A stretch of 64,000 bases of DNA from Bipolaris cookei (lineage: Eukaryota; Ascomycota; Dothideomycetes; Pleosporales; Pleosporaceae). Both the position numbers and the translations under genes were made by a program. Where the stretch lies: positions 276,208 to 340,207 of the forward strand of contig NRSV01000022.1 in assembly GCA_002286855.1 (NCBI GenBank), in the 5' to 3' direction. Below the pieces are notes generated by a model. It was not told the origin of the DNA. It saw only the letters and a program-made list of their open reading frames with translations, and made no database searches. Positions 12,901 through 24,196 of the stretch are shown here, piece after piece (the stretch's first letter is position 1; every line of letters begins with the position of its first letter).

Positions 12901-15900
12901 TACTCCGCAGGAGTCGACCCCAGTGCCTGTCTCATCATTTGCGACATCTCCAGAAAACATCATCAACCGATTTGAGAGCCGTGCTCCATCAGCAGTCGCT
13001 GACGAGCAAAGCGTATGTGATACAAACTCAATAATTGTGAAAGATGTCGGTCGAACAGCTGGGCCAATGACACTGTCAATGGATGAGCCCATCCTACCAA
13101 GCGTGGAATCTGAGCCTTGTTTGCGATCTCCGACAAAAATCTACATGACTCCCGACACCACTAAACTCGACGAACAAGCCCTAACGGCCATTGACCAGTA
13201 CGAGAAGCGATCTTCACCTGGGCTTTATCTTAATCCCTATGTGAAGCAAAAAGTTGCAAGAGGTCGGCCACGGAAGGCACTAATGGCGACATTCAAGTTA
13301 CCACGTCTAGTGGAGATAGACTGGTACATGACAGAAGAGGCTCAAAGAAAATCAACGAATCGTGACTGTGTCACGAATACTCCTGATACCACACAAAAGC
13401 CTACATCTTACGGTGTGGAAGACATGGTTGTCTCAAGACATGCCTCATATGCTGCGCAATCGGAGCAATCACAAGCCGAAATGCAGTTGCGAAGCGACAT
13501 AGAGACGCGGCATGATATTCAAAATCATACCCCGCCACCTTCCACACCTGGCAAAGCCGCCTCAGTGGAACCTGAAGGAATGCCGGTGAGTCGCGAAAAC
13601 AGTGCTGATCAAAGGGCCGAGACCGATATGCCTGAGGCCCCGGACCCAGGCAAAGGCGAAATCCAACCACATACTGTCTTTGATATATCGAGGACACAAT
13701 CACCACGACCGATCCCATCATTGACACGTAACGTAGGCGGCTGGGCACCCATTAACGCGCCTGACCCCGGTCGTACTTCCCCGTATCAAAGCCCTTATGC
13801 CAACAGTCCAACATTGGAACCCCAACCACCATCACAGACTCCAGACATTGGTCATGGCAGTGACCAAGTCCCAATAGCTGGTGGCTCACATCCTCTCACA
13901 TCTGAGACGAGTGATGACCAAAAGCCTCCCGATGGTATGTACACGACTATTGTGGAAGCTCCTGTACCCCCCGTATCAGGCACCAAACCAAGGGTTAAAG
14001 ATCACGGAAAAGGTGGCAGTCAGCGCCGTTTCAGAGAAAAGGTCATCTTGGACATCATTAAACGCTGCAATGGCGTGTTTCCCGGAGGAGGTGAAATCCT
14101 GCGGCCATTTCTCACCCTTTGGCGCGAGCGGCACTCCAATATCAAAGAACCCTCCCTTAGTACTATCAGCGAAACCCTCAGGAGTATGGCTGCCCGTCCA
14201 GAATTCGGGTTGAAGCACTGGAACTTTGCCTCACAGAACAAGAATACCCCAGGCACAACCACCCGAAGGATGTTTACATGGGCACACCTGAACGAAAGGA
14301 GCCCAGAAGTCTTGAAGCTAGCGCACAATATGGCACAGTACTCTCACCAAAAGGAATACACCACTCGTGTGTCAGAGAAATCTCTTTTGTACTACCCTGA
14401 AGAAATACGTGACCTCATCGGCGATGTTGTCTCATATCAACCAGTTCAGGCCGCCCCCAAAGATGAGAGCATCGTCCTCAACCCATCAAATCCTGATATT
14501 GAGAAGCAAATCAAGGAATCTAAACAGCGCCGGCAGTCCGAATTGAAGAAACAGAGGATGCTAGAAATCAAGGCTCGCAAAGTTCAAGATGCTAGGGTCG
14601 AACAGACGCTTTCAAAACCGCCTCATAATTCTGATGGTGTGCCGCGCGCAAGACGAGCAAGACTGGCAAGTCTGAACGACAAAAGCAAGTGCCTTCGGCG
14701 AGCTCCATTGTACTCCGCAGATATGCAGACGCTCGGTGAGGAGTCTGATGATGCAGAGACTGTTGGACCTGATGTTAGTACAGGGGATAAGACTGGACAA
14801 GTTTCACTGGTTTGGATGCGTCCTGTCATCGCGCCTGCACCAGAACGTGAACCAGTACCGAATGAGGAGCAGTCTGAGGATGAAGAAAGTGAAGATGAAA
14901 TAGCTGATTGGGAAGGGGGAGCAGCGCATGAGGATGAAGATGTTAAGGCTCAAGATCCGTTGCCAGTTATAGAGTCCGTCGAGGACCATCTCCAGAAAGA
15001 CATTAAGACGACCGAGGCTGATCAAACGGATCAAAAGGAAGACTCACCTGAATCGCTGGATGTTGAGACCACTAACCCACCTGCCGTTGTCAAGAATAGC
15101 AAGAAGCGTGTAAGAATTATTGCCCCTCAGGACCAATCTCCCAAGAAGAGGGCCTGCTTAACACCTGTGGTTACTGCTGAGCCACAGGATGGGGTATATA
15201 TACCACAATCCAACTCTGAAGATGGCTGTGAAGGAAGTGGTGGTATAGCGCGACTCGAGTCGAAGAAGCAGGATGGCGGCACAGCTCACGGTCGACAGCG
15301 AAGCAAGCAAGGCCCTCCTCCCACATTGCTTGAACGTCTTACTGGTCTTACAGGTGACCAAAATGATCCAATATACCAGCAGCCACAGAGTGGTCCAAGG
15401 TCCAGTTTGGCATCACGTCCGTGGAGTGAAAGGAAGAAGATACAGATCGAAGAACACGGAAAAGAACGGCAGTACATCAAGGCTGTCGATCAAGTGGATG
15501 AGTTTAATAGACTCTTCTGTGCCTTCGTGGTGGTCTCTTCTTTGTCTGGAGAAGATGGGTCAATGGACTGGAGCCTTGTCAAGCGCGTATATGCGAACGA
15601 TAAACGCTTCAATCTAAACACGACTCGGAAGCTATGGTCCTGGATGCAGAATTGCATGGCTAAACAAGTGAATGATTTGACAGCGTCATTCCAATCGCTA
15701 TACCTGCAAGCTTACGAGACTGGCAAAGTTGCTGCCATCGAAGATCCTGAGACACATGACTGGGCCGGCCTCGTACGATGGGCGTCATGCAAATGTGTTT
15801 TGCCCGAATTTTCTCTCCCAATTCTTCGGGAAGCACTACAAAATTTTGCCATTGAGGAATCGAGCTACGAAAATTTGGATCGTGTCAGTTGGTTCAAGGC

Positions 15901-17428
15901 CACGACAGCGGATCGAACAAGAACCATGATCCAACTTCAGTATTCCTTTACCGCTCCCCTTCATCGATCGCGGAAGCCTGTTTGGTCACCTGAGGACAAG
16001 CTTCTCAAAGCACGGTCATGGGTTCGAGCAAATACAGCGACACCACAAGCTCACTATGACGCAAATCTGGCACACGAGAAGCTCAAGGACTTGGGCGAGT
16101 CAACTTTGGTCAAGGTTGTTGGGAACTTTGTAGAGAAGCAGCACCTCAGGATGCGAAAACTCAAGCGCCTTCTACCAGGGCGTAACTACAACTTCACTCA
16201 GACACTGGCAAAGAAGTATGCGCGATTGTTCCAGCTCGATGATTTCATCAACGCAGTCCAAGTCAAGAAGAAGATGGATGTTGCTTTCATAAGCAAGGAT
16301 CCAGACATGTGTTCGTACAACATTTCACGGCGTGAAGAGGACAGTGCTTTTGCAGCCATCATGACAATGGTCAACGAGGGAACAGTCAGGCTTGTTCCTC
16401 AGCTTCCTCCCATCAACAACGAGCTCAACAGTCCGTTCCCTAAGCTATCAGTATGGGGATTCTGTGAAGGTGGCTACAACCATCGAGCAATTGATCGGAG
16501 TCGCTTCTTTTGGGATATTCATGTCGTTCCCACGGAAAAGTATAAGTTTGGCAACCCACTGCAAACACTGTCTTCTCCAACCTCGCCCGAGGACGACCAG
16601 ACGACTACATTGTGGCATCCTCTGCCTGAGCCGCCTCTTCCCGGCAAGTACAATGCACACACCTTGCTTCCTATCTGGAGCAGTATTGATGGTCAGCATG
16701 TCACGTGGGCCTGGTGGTACCGCGTCCTGAATCTTGTATTGCAACCGTTGGTTTTCATGGCGGGCGCCACTGCAATGGATATCCAGGCTCATTGCCCTGA
16801 AAATACTACTGAGCTTTTCGAAATCCAGCTTATTTTAGACTGGCTTGAGTCGGTCTGTGCAGTCAAGAGAACTGTCGGTGGTGGTTACACCACCCTTCCA
16901 GGCTTCTGGGGTGCTTTCGGCGACCAGTTGCACGACACGGAAAGTGACTGGTTTGGCCAACATGTCAAACGGAAGCCGAAGAACCATGAGAAGCAGCGTT
17001 GGCGCATGGAATACAATATGAGACACTCTGCATTGCAAGCCCGTAATGCACAAGGTGCTGATACAACCCCTGCTACGGATGAGGAAGGCGATACAAATAC
17101 AACAGAAGCCGGTACATTGGAGACGGCCACCAGTCGTCAGATTTTGAAGAATCCAAAGCAACAGTATCGCATCACGCAGAAAGCTCTCGATGCTCAGCCA
17201 TCTCAGGAAGACCAAGGCAGGTCCAGCTCTGTAACAGCTGACAGTCCCGCGGCCACTGGAGAACATACTAGACAGAGCTCTACTGCAGAGCACAGATCAG
17301 GTACCACACAAACGCCAGAGACATTAAACAGCTCGGACGATAATGTCAAGATGGCAGATGCAAGCGAGGATGCAGGAGTTGTGGAGGATGTCGATGCCGA
17401 AGGCGAACTTGACGAAGACACATGTTGA
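9910..17428 (+). CDS. TFC3: TFIIIC B-block binding subunit (Tfc3/tau138-like)
   Basis: Three exons: 9910-9976, 10211-11148 and 11195-17428; introns of 234 and 46 bp; about 2412 residues. It is the largest subunit of the RNA polymerase III factor TFIIIC and contacts the internal B box of tRNA genes. The 22-codon first exon MATGLDELLDFLLSEIALLG joins in frame to a winged-helix region containing ERTWQWLTNHPDIRIV. The B-block domain spans about residues 215-290 (GIDLKKVPSMEFVLLSLI..KNYISKYPV). Extended winged-helix repeats, acidic and basic disordered linkers and a conserved C-terminal third follow. Two AT-hook-like motifs occur: KLGRPKK (about residue 637) and RGRPRK (about residue 1023). The 46-bp intron is near the lower size limit but is required: it moves the frame into the downstream conserved reading frame. 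The protein is somewhat longer than typical fungal Tfc3. Confidence 0.93.
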
Positions 17429-17997
17429 TCGTCAGCGTCTCTGGTACTCAACTAAATGGAGATCATATCCTCTTCAAAAGGCCTCTTTTTTCGTTAAATC
17501 TCTCATTCTCTAGAAACTTTTTTTATTTAACCATGTATGCATAGCGATGGTGCACAATGTGTGGGCTTTATATCATGGGCATGAGAACGTTCCACAAACG
17601 GCAATATGCCAAGATTACTGTACAGTAGAGTTCATATGAGAAGAAGTTCTAATGCTTACTATGTGCGGTGCAACAATACAAAAACTTCTTGCTGATTCAA
17701 ATCAAGAGGACTAGGGTGTCGTAAGCTTCTAACGTTAAATTAGCCTTTTCACTCTCGCTCAACCACACCCACCCAGATTCCGTTGCAGCTTCAGCACATG
17801 TAGCACAAAAAAAATAAAGAGTACTACGAAAAAAGACGTATATTTAAATACTATAAGTTATCCATGGTATAAACCCCAACCCCCAACCCCCCATATCCGG
17901 CCAACCTCTCACCCCTCTCTCTATAGTGCTGCCAGAACAATTACACAGAACTCACACCCCCCTTTAACTCCTCAATCGCTTTTCACCCATCACACCC
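17429..17997. other. Convergent 3' region
   Basis: This region holds the converging 3' ends of TFC3 and the small secreted protein gene. It is A/T-rich, with a C-rich stretch near 17875-17900. No gene is visible. Confidence 0.5.
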
Positions 17998-18553
17998 CTA
18001 ACACTTTGTACTCTTTGCTGCATCAAGATTCTTCTTATTCTGTGCCGTGCCATCCATAACCTCCTTCACAAGCGTATCCAATGTCGCCTTATCCGTCGCC
18101 GCCTGCCCCTTCAACCCCGTTACCTGATCCTTCTCCTTAACCTGTGCGCCCTCAACGATATTAAGCCCGTCGAGCGCCGGGCTGGAGATTTCCTTGGCGA
18201 GTTTCTGGTTCTTGGCCCGGATGTCGATGCCGCGTTGTTGGATGTCGAGGACTTTGGTCTGCGTGGCGTTGAAGTCAGGGGTGTCGAGTTGGGCTTGGAG
18301 GGTTTGAATGCTGGTGGGGTTTGTTAGAGGTGGGTAGGGAGAAAGAGAGAGAGGAGGGAGGTTACCCTTGTAGCTCTTGGGCTTGGATGTTGAGGTTGTG
18401 TTGAATGCCTTTTTCTAGGTGGGCTTTTGCTGTTGCGCAGGTGGCGTTGGCGGCGGCGCCGGTGACTGTGGAGGCTTTTCCGCCATTGCAGCCTTGGTTT
18501 GCTGGTAGGGCGAAGGCTGGGGCCAGGAGGGCGAGGAAGATGAAGAACTTCAT
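17998..18553 (-). CDS. Small secreted protein, function unknown
   Basis: Two exons, 18553-18366 and 18310-17998, with a 55-bp intron; 166 residues. The N-terminus MKFFIFLALLAPAFA is a clear signal peptide, with cleavage likely before LPANQGC. The mature part is mostly helical and rich in Gln, Lys, Asp and Ala (heptad-like runs such as LQAQLDTPDF and LDIQQRGIDIRAKNQKLAKE). It has only three cysteines (22, 39 and the penultimate-to-stop Cys166) and one N-glycosylation site (NAT, 36-38). I do not recognise a named family. Its size, secretion and position beside a gene-poor island make it an effector-like candidate, but helical low-Cys secreted proteins are also common housekeeping wall or surface proteins. 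Confidence 0.8.
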
Positions 18554-21500
18554 TTTGGGGGATTGGGGTGGATTAAGATTGGGGAAGAGAGAATGGGATT
18601 TAGAGAGAAGCGAAAGGGCTCACACCGGGTGAGAAGTAGAACGGAATGCTGGAGAAGATTAGACTGATGGTTGTACTGGAGATGTTGAGCAAATGGTATC
18701 AGTTGCTTTTATATATTTCCAAATTCTCCTCTATCCTCCAAACCTTCTCTTCCTAGACCACTCGGACCGAGCAAAGCCACACCTAATCATCCTACCGAGA
18801 GACACCCAGAATACGAAAATGTCAGCATTCCAACACAGTTTGCACCTCAGTGTCGAACCCTCTCGTATGCCGTCCCTTGTGAAGCTCCACTTTCCTACTA
18901 GCGAGAAGACTACTTGTTTCGGTGCACGAACGCTAGAACAAACATCTCCACCCAACCATAATAGCGACCCAATACAAATTTCAAGCATGTGGAGTTGTGG
19001 TTCGTCGACTTCGGTGTACACTAGCTGGCGGTCAAATATCACTAGAGACGGCCGTGATACTCAAAGGGGGCGTTTCGCGTCGCATGTTGGGGGATGAAAC
19101 TAATCGGTCCGCGTCAGGGCTTGTTGAAGCTTATTTCTGTGAAGCGAGCATGGCACAGCGGGAATTTCGTCATGCCTGAATATCCCTGGGTCATTTGTAC
19201 AATGTTGATTGGTTTAGGGAGTGGGCATGGTCTGGGGGTGTTACCATGTTACAATGTAAGATGGGAGGGTGACGAGAAGGGGGAGCGAGTGCGACTGAGT
19301 CGCAATTTCCAATCAGGGCAGGTTATGCAATGCAACAATGCCTTTGAACTTTTGGGGTAATTATTTGGATAAAAATAATTTGAGACATAGTGCTTTGAAA
19401 CCAAAGATTTATCTCAAGGTCGCATGTTATGTTGAGCAGGTGGAGGAGCAAAGAGTGAACCGCAGATCTGTGTGTACGGCAACCCACTTTCCAACCGCAA
19501 GATACCCGCAGATACCCGTCAAGTTTTCTTAATGTTCATAAGTTGTGACAGATGTGCTGTGCTCGTCAATGCACTATCAAATACTAAGCAGGGTGCTCTC
19601 GGAGCAAGCGACTCTCCGGTTACATCTGCCAGCCGCACCAACCAGCCATAGGGCAAAATCAGTACTAGTCATCAAGGCAAGAAAGCACCTTTAACTGTTG
19701 CTATTGCTTCAAAAAGATAGCACGGCTGATCAAACCATAAGTCTGTTTTCTGAACCCGTCCCCCGAAACTTTTGGATTGGGGTCCTTAGTTCAAGACCAT
19801 TGGCGTTTACAGCCAAGACATGGAGGTCGATAAGGCTGTTCAAATTATGTGCCTGGCCCTTGCAGCGCATCCCTTGGCATGTGATGACGATGTGGGACTT
19901 GCACAAGGTTCACACGGGGTGGAAGATGGATGCTGCATCGCCAAGAATATAGGGGGACTGGTACATACATTTGTTGCTTCTGTCTACAGTTGAACATTTG
20001 ATTTCAATCATCTTTTCTACTCATAAAGCCTGTATTGTATTTTCTTTTTAGAGAATGCAGTAAGTATTATAGCATCCATAAAGGTACCCTTCTAATTGAC
20101 CAGGAATTGCTCAAATAGTGTCTCTTAGCCACGCCTTGTGCATTGAAATTTCTCAAGCAACCTCAGTTTTGTAATAGCCCTGATTTTTGTACCAGATTCT
20201 GGATTTACGCATGTGAATACGCAATGATTGAGACAATTTAATGGTTAATTTTCATAGGTCGCGCGGCAGGAGATCACGCAGTTCGACACCGGGGCAATGA
20301 ACAGCGGTACCATGAGCCTCAGCTGAGCAATTATATAAAGAAATGAAGAAATTGGAGAGATAGCAATCTGTTGGCTTATGTGGATATAAAGAACAAATTG
20401 GGTAGAAGAAGGCTGATTTTACTCGGTAACACCAACTGCGTTTTCGTCAAGAAGTGCATAAATGAATCAAAGCCAAGATCGAGAAGCTTAAAACTTCAGA
20501 CGCCAGTCTTTGAGATGCCAAAATCATCTTGATCTAATAGAGTCTCTAGATTATGCTTTACGATAAAGTAGTTAGCACACTCGACACTGAGACAGAGTCA
20601 AGAGTCGTCAAAAGTAGCTAACAACACAGCCCTAGTAGGCAAACAGCACACAAAATTCACCGAATTCGCTAAGCAGTCGTCGGAAAAGTAGTTGCAACAT
20701 CAGGATCGAGCAAGGGATTGTACCAATTGCGATGATATCTAGCCAGCGTATTAAATAAAGTACCGCCGTAGGACTAAGATAAATGTTTGACAAAACTTCC
20801 TAACTGCACGTACTATGGAACCTAGTGGATGTATTTATTAACGCTATCTGAATCCAGAACCCTTAATTAGAGAAAGTTGTTCCTGTGGAAGCAAAGACAC
20901 CCAAACTTCGAGGTACACTTCTGAGGGTTCCATGGCGTGGTCAGAGACAACCAAGATATTACAATTTGGTAGAAAAAATCAGATTCAAGAAGACTTATTT
21001 TTGTACCATCAAATAAGAGCAAAGATGGGGAATCCCATGAAAAAACATTACGTCAGCTGATCGCCCAGAGGTAAATTCAGTTCACGGACAACAGTTTAAA
21101 CTAGTCAACCGCGAATGAGAAAGTCTGCGGAAACGAGGGAGCAAACGACATGCGTCACTCAGATTTATCCTGGATTGAAACAACTGAGGTGTCTTCTTTT
21201 TAGTACTTCGGCATTGTTCTTAACTAAGTCAGAAGATGGATATTATGTACACACATATATATAGGCTTACCTACCATTTTCTCCGAGTATTGCTGGCGTC
21301 TTTGCAACCTATAGAACTATCTACAGTATCACAGCTCACACAATGCATATCGCCATGTTTCTCGCTATTGCCAGCGCTTCGCTCACTCTCGCGCGTCCAT
21401 CATCTCGTGTATTTGCCCGTGCATCAGATTGTATTTCTAAACTTGAAACCGCTCCAGCCGCTTGTATGGATACAACGATAAATGTGTGTACAGCAAAAAA

Positions 21501-23451
21501 AAAGACTAATGTAAAGTTTATTAACAAGTATTCTTAGGGACAAGTATGTCGCAATCTCAGGGGCCCTTGCGTATATATTTAACCACTCTGCTAGTCAACT
21601 TGGGTCTACAATCCATACTCTACCGCTACACTCGGATTTCACTTCGACCAAATCTGCATTCCCGGAGGAAAATGATTTAAAATTTCTATGTTTACCTCGG
21701 ACTGCTGTCACCCTAGTGGTGCCGCTGCAGATGTGTACAACAAAGACTTTACTGTAAGTGACTTCACTTTGGTCAGATGAGAATTAAAGCTAAATTGTGC
21801 ACACATATCTATTACTGTTAAGAGAGAGGGGCGTAAGGCTACTTGAGGATATTCCTGGAGCACTAGCTTTTACGATCGAGCCTTTTGAGTATTAAGGCCG
21901 TCATATGAGGTAGGCAGCGATTATTATACTCAATAAAATATGTGTATTGAGATATTAGAAATGCTCAACACGTGTAAAACATGCCTAGTCACGTTGCTTA
22001 TAGTGACGGCAGAAGATTATGCAACAGAGCAATATAGCCTAACTACGTATGTAAACTGCGGCTCACACAACGACTCGATTAGTTAATGTAAGGCAATCCG
22101 AATTCGACCCCAAACTTACGAGCTTATCGAGAGGTGCAGAAGATTCTTCTGACACTAACTGCACCCGACGAGGCATTGCGCAACAAGATCAAGGACACTG
22201 AGGGTCAACATTGCGATTCAGTTCTTGCAGGAAGAGGAGAGGCAATGGAGGTATCACAGCTATGTGTGGACGTCGTAGCCAAAAACAAGAAATGTATCCG
22301 TGCCAATAGGGGACTGTTCACTGAAATGGTGCGACTGGATGATGAGCAAACGAGTTGCCAGTAGCTTCAAAGATAGTCATCAAAATTGAAACTATGAGTA
22401 AATCTGTGCATCGTTGAGCAAAAATGGGATACCAGCAGTAGCGTCACGCTATATTCTAATGAGAAACTTGGGGCGATTACCCTCAGTACTTGATAGAAAT
22501 CGTGAAAGTAATACTGAGCCCATATAGTTGTTATTCCACAACAAAGTCGTATGCGAAACGTAGTCAACATGACTACGAACGTTACTGCGAGCAACTTTGC
22601 TGTCAGATGTTCTCATGTACCAAATAAGCTAGTAGGAAAATGGTCTTGCCGAAATATCAAGAATACTACTATGCGTTGTGTAGCGACCGGCAGCAAGTCC
22701 TTCAAACGCAATCACCCATCAGCTCAGATTCTCAGGAGATACCTGTAACGAGACTGCTGGCGTACGCCCAATGCCAACCGCAAAGGCAAAATATTATCCG
22801 ATGGAGCCTGAAGAATGGGATTGTACTAGCATTAAGGTATAATCTACATCGTGTGGTTCTCCATCATATTGCAAAGATAGTTTAGAATCAAAGCAATGGC
22901 TCCGATTTTGCAATAGGCAAAGGCAACGAGGGACTTTAGGATACTCACTTACAACTCTTTAATGGCGCAGAGGAGATATAATATGCATACAGGGATCTGC
23001 AGAGTATCGCTGATCAGAAAGCTACTGCAGAGATTCATGGTAAAAGTCGAGATGTCGAATTGATACTGAAGCCTAGAATGTACACGACAATTCAATCTTT
23101 CAAACATACACTACATTGTCCCAAAAACCTAGATCGACACTGCCATCAGTACCTCGAAGAAACCATACGGGTAAAACTTCCAAAGTAACCTACACCATTG
23201 TCGTTATCATCCCGAAAAGCCCCGCACTCCACGTGACCAAAATCCCACAGCTGCAGCCTCAACAAGCTTCACCACGCAAAAGAAAACGGGCGGGTACACA
23301 AGCATGGCACAACTAAAGAAGCCAATCCCCTGCATCTCGAATCCTATCTTCGAATCTACTCGACCCCCTTGAAAGAAAAATAAGAGATCAATCCTCACCA
23401 TCAATCAACGATTTTTAAAAAAAAAGAAACTCGACGAAAAGCACTCCAAAA
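18554..23451. other. A/T-rich, gene-poor island
   Basis: Almost 5 kb visibly richer in A and T than the flanks, with stops dense in all frames and no intact gene. The only coding-like traces are a signal-peptide open frame at 21343 (listed separately) and an 88-codon open stretch at about 22100-22364 with coding-like composition but no recognised family. No transposase, reverse transcriptase or terminal repeat could be seen. Old transposon sequence decayed by repeat-induced point mutation would look like this, but no parent copy is in the window for comparison. Confidence 0.5.
21343..21775 (+). pseudogene. Possible decayed cysteine-rich secreted protein gene
   Basis: An open frame at 21343-21537 begins with a convincing signal peptide (MHIAMFLAIASASLTLARP) and continues with SDCISKLETAPAACMDTTIN. 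A plausible 54-bp intron from GTGTGTACAG (about 21483) to CTTAG (about 21538) would join it to a segment reading GQVCRNLRGPCVYI before a stop. Further downstream in other frames lie FDQICIPGGK and TSDCCHPSGAAADVYNKDF, separated by stops. The order of cysteines (C, C, C..C, C, CC) recalls knottin-like small secreted proteins, but the gene appears broken. It may instead be a multi-exon gene I cannot assemble, or chance. Confidence 0.3.
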
Positions 23452-24150
23452 ATGACCATCCAAGTCACCCGCATGACCGAATCCGACATCAACGGCGCAA
23501 TCGACACCATCCAACAAGCCTTCGCCAACGACCCCTACAACCTCTGGATCTACCCAGACCGCTCGAAAATCTCTCTAGAGCGCAACCGCGTCTCACTGAC
23601 CCTCCGCTGCAGATGGGGCATCTCCCACGGCCTCTTCTACGTCGCCCGCGACACCGCCGCGCCCTCCAGAATCCTCGGCTGCGCAATGTGGCTCCCGCCG
23701 CAACCCGCCGCGCAGCCAGAGTCCTGGGCTCAATACCTGTCCGGGTGGTGGCTGTGGCTCAACCAGGTGCGCATGAATGCGTGGTATGGACGCGGGGGCT
23801 TGTCTACGACACGATATTGGATTTGGAAGGCGCGGCAGGCGGAGGCGCAGAGGGAGCTGTGGACGGATGCCCAAGGATACTATTTCTGTAATATTGTTAC
23901 GGTGTTGCCGGAGTGTCAAGGGCAAGGGGTGGGCAGGGCGTTGATGGAGGAGGTATTAGCTATGACGGATAGAGAGGGGCGAAGGGCGTATCTGGAGAGT
24001 AGTCGGTGGGAGCCGAATGGGGCGATTTATGAGAAGTTTGGGTTTAGACTTGTCAAGGAGATGGAGTGTAGGGATGGGGAGGGGGAGAAGGATGCGGTTA
24101 CGCTTTATTGTATGATGAGGGAGCCCAAGGGGGGAAGTAGTGGTGAATAA
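23452..24150 (+). CDS. GNAT family N-acetyltransferase
   Basis: An intronless gene of 232 residues. It is a small-molecule or protein acetyltransferase of the Gcn5-related fold, using acetyl-CoA. The N-terminus (QVTRMTESDINGAIDTIQQAF) is the usual first strand and helix. The acetyl-CoA pyrophosphate loop is Q-G-Q-G-V-G-R-A at residues 156-163, preceded by the core strand YYFCNIVTVLPE. The C-terminal half ends with YLESSRWEPNGAIYEKFGF, the typical substrate-side block. A Trp-rich segment (about 92-125) is probably part of the substrate pocket. The substrate cannot be told. It stands alone between a gene-poor island and a long non-coding region. The first third of the gene is C-rich while the last third is G-rich, a strand-composition shift also seen in other genes here. 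Confidence 0.9.
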   Translation: MTIQVTRMTESDINGAIDTIQQAFANDPYNLWIYPDRSKISLERNRVSLTLRCRWGISHGLFYVARDTAAPSRILGCAMWLPPQPAAQPESWAQYLSGWWLWLNQVRMNAWYGRGGLSTTRYWIWKARQAEAQRELWTDAQGYYFCNIVTVLPECQGQGVGRALMEEVLAMTDREGRRAYLESSRWEPNGAIYEKFGFRLVKEMECRDGEGEKDAVTLYCMMREPKGGSSGE

Positions 24151-24160
24151 TGAAACGGGT

Positions 24161-24196
<36 letters not shown>
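24161..24196. repeat. (AG)n microsatellite followed by a G-run
   Basis: About 13 AG units run directly into about 11 G residues, just after the acetyltransferase stop codon. Confidence 0.9.

Noticed and set aside
17872..17900. Telomere-like C-rich repeat (AACCCC type)
   Set aside because: The units are irregular and do not match the fungal TTAGGG/CCCTAA repeat; only a few occur between two ordinary genes.
20240..20300. Possible tRNA gene (B-box-like GTTCGACACC)
   Set aside because: No matching acceptor or anticodon stems could be folded by eye around it, and the A-box match is poor.
22100..22364. 88-codon open stretch with coding-like composition (EVQKILLTLTAPDEAL..)
   Set aside because: It has no ATG, no recognised family and no convincing splice partners; kept only as a remark in the A/T-rich island.
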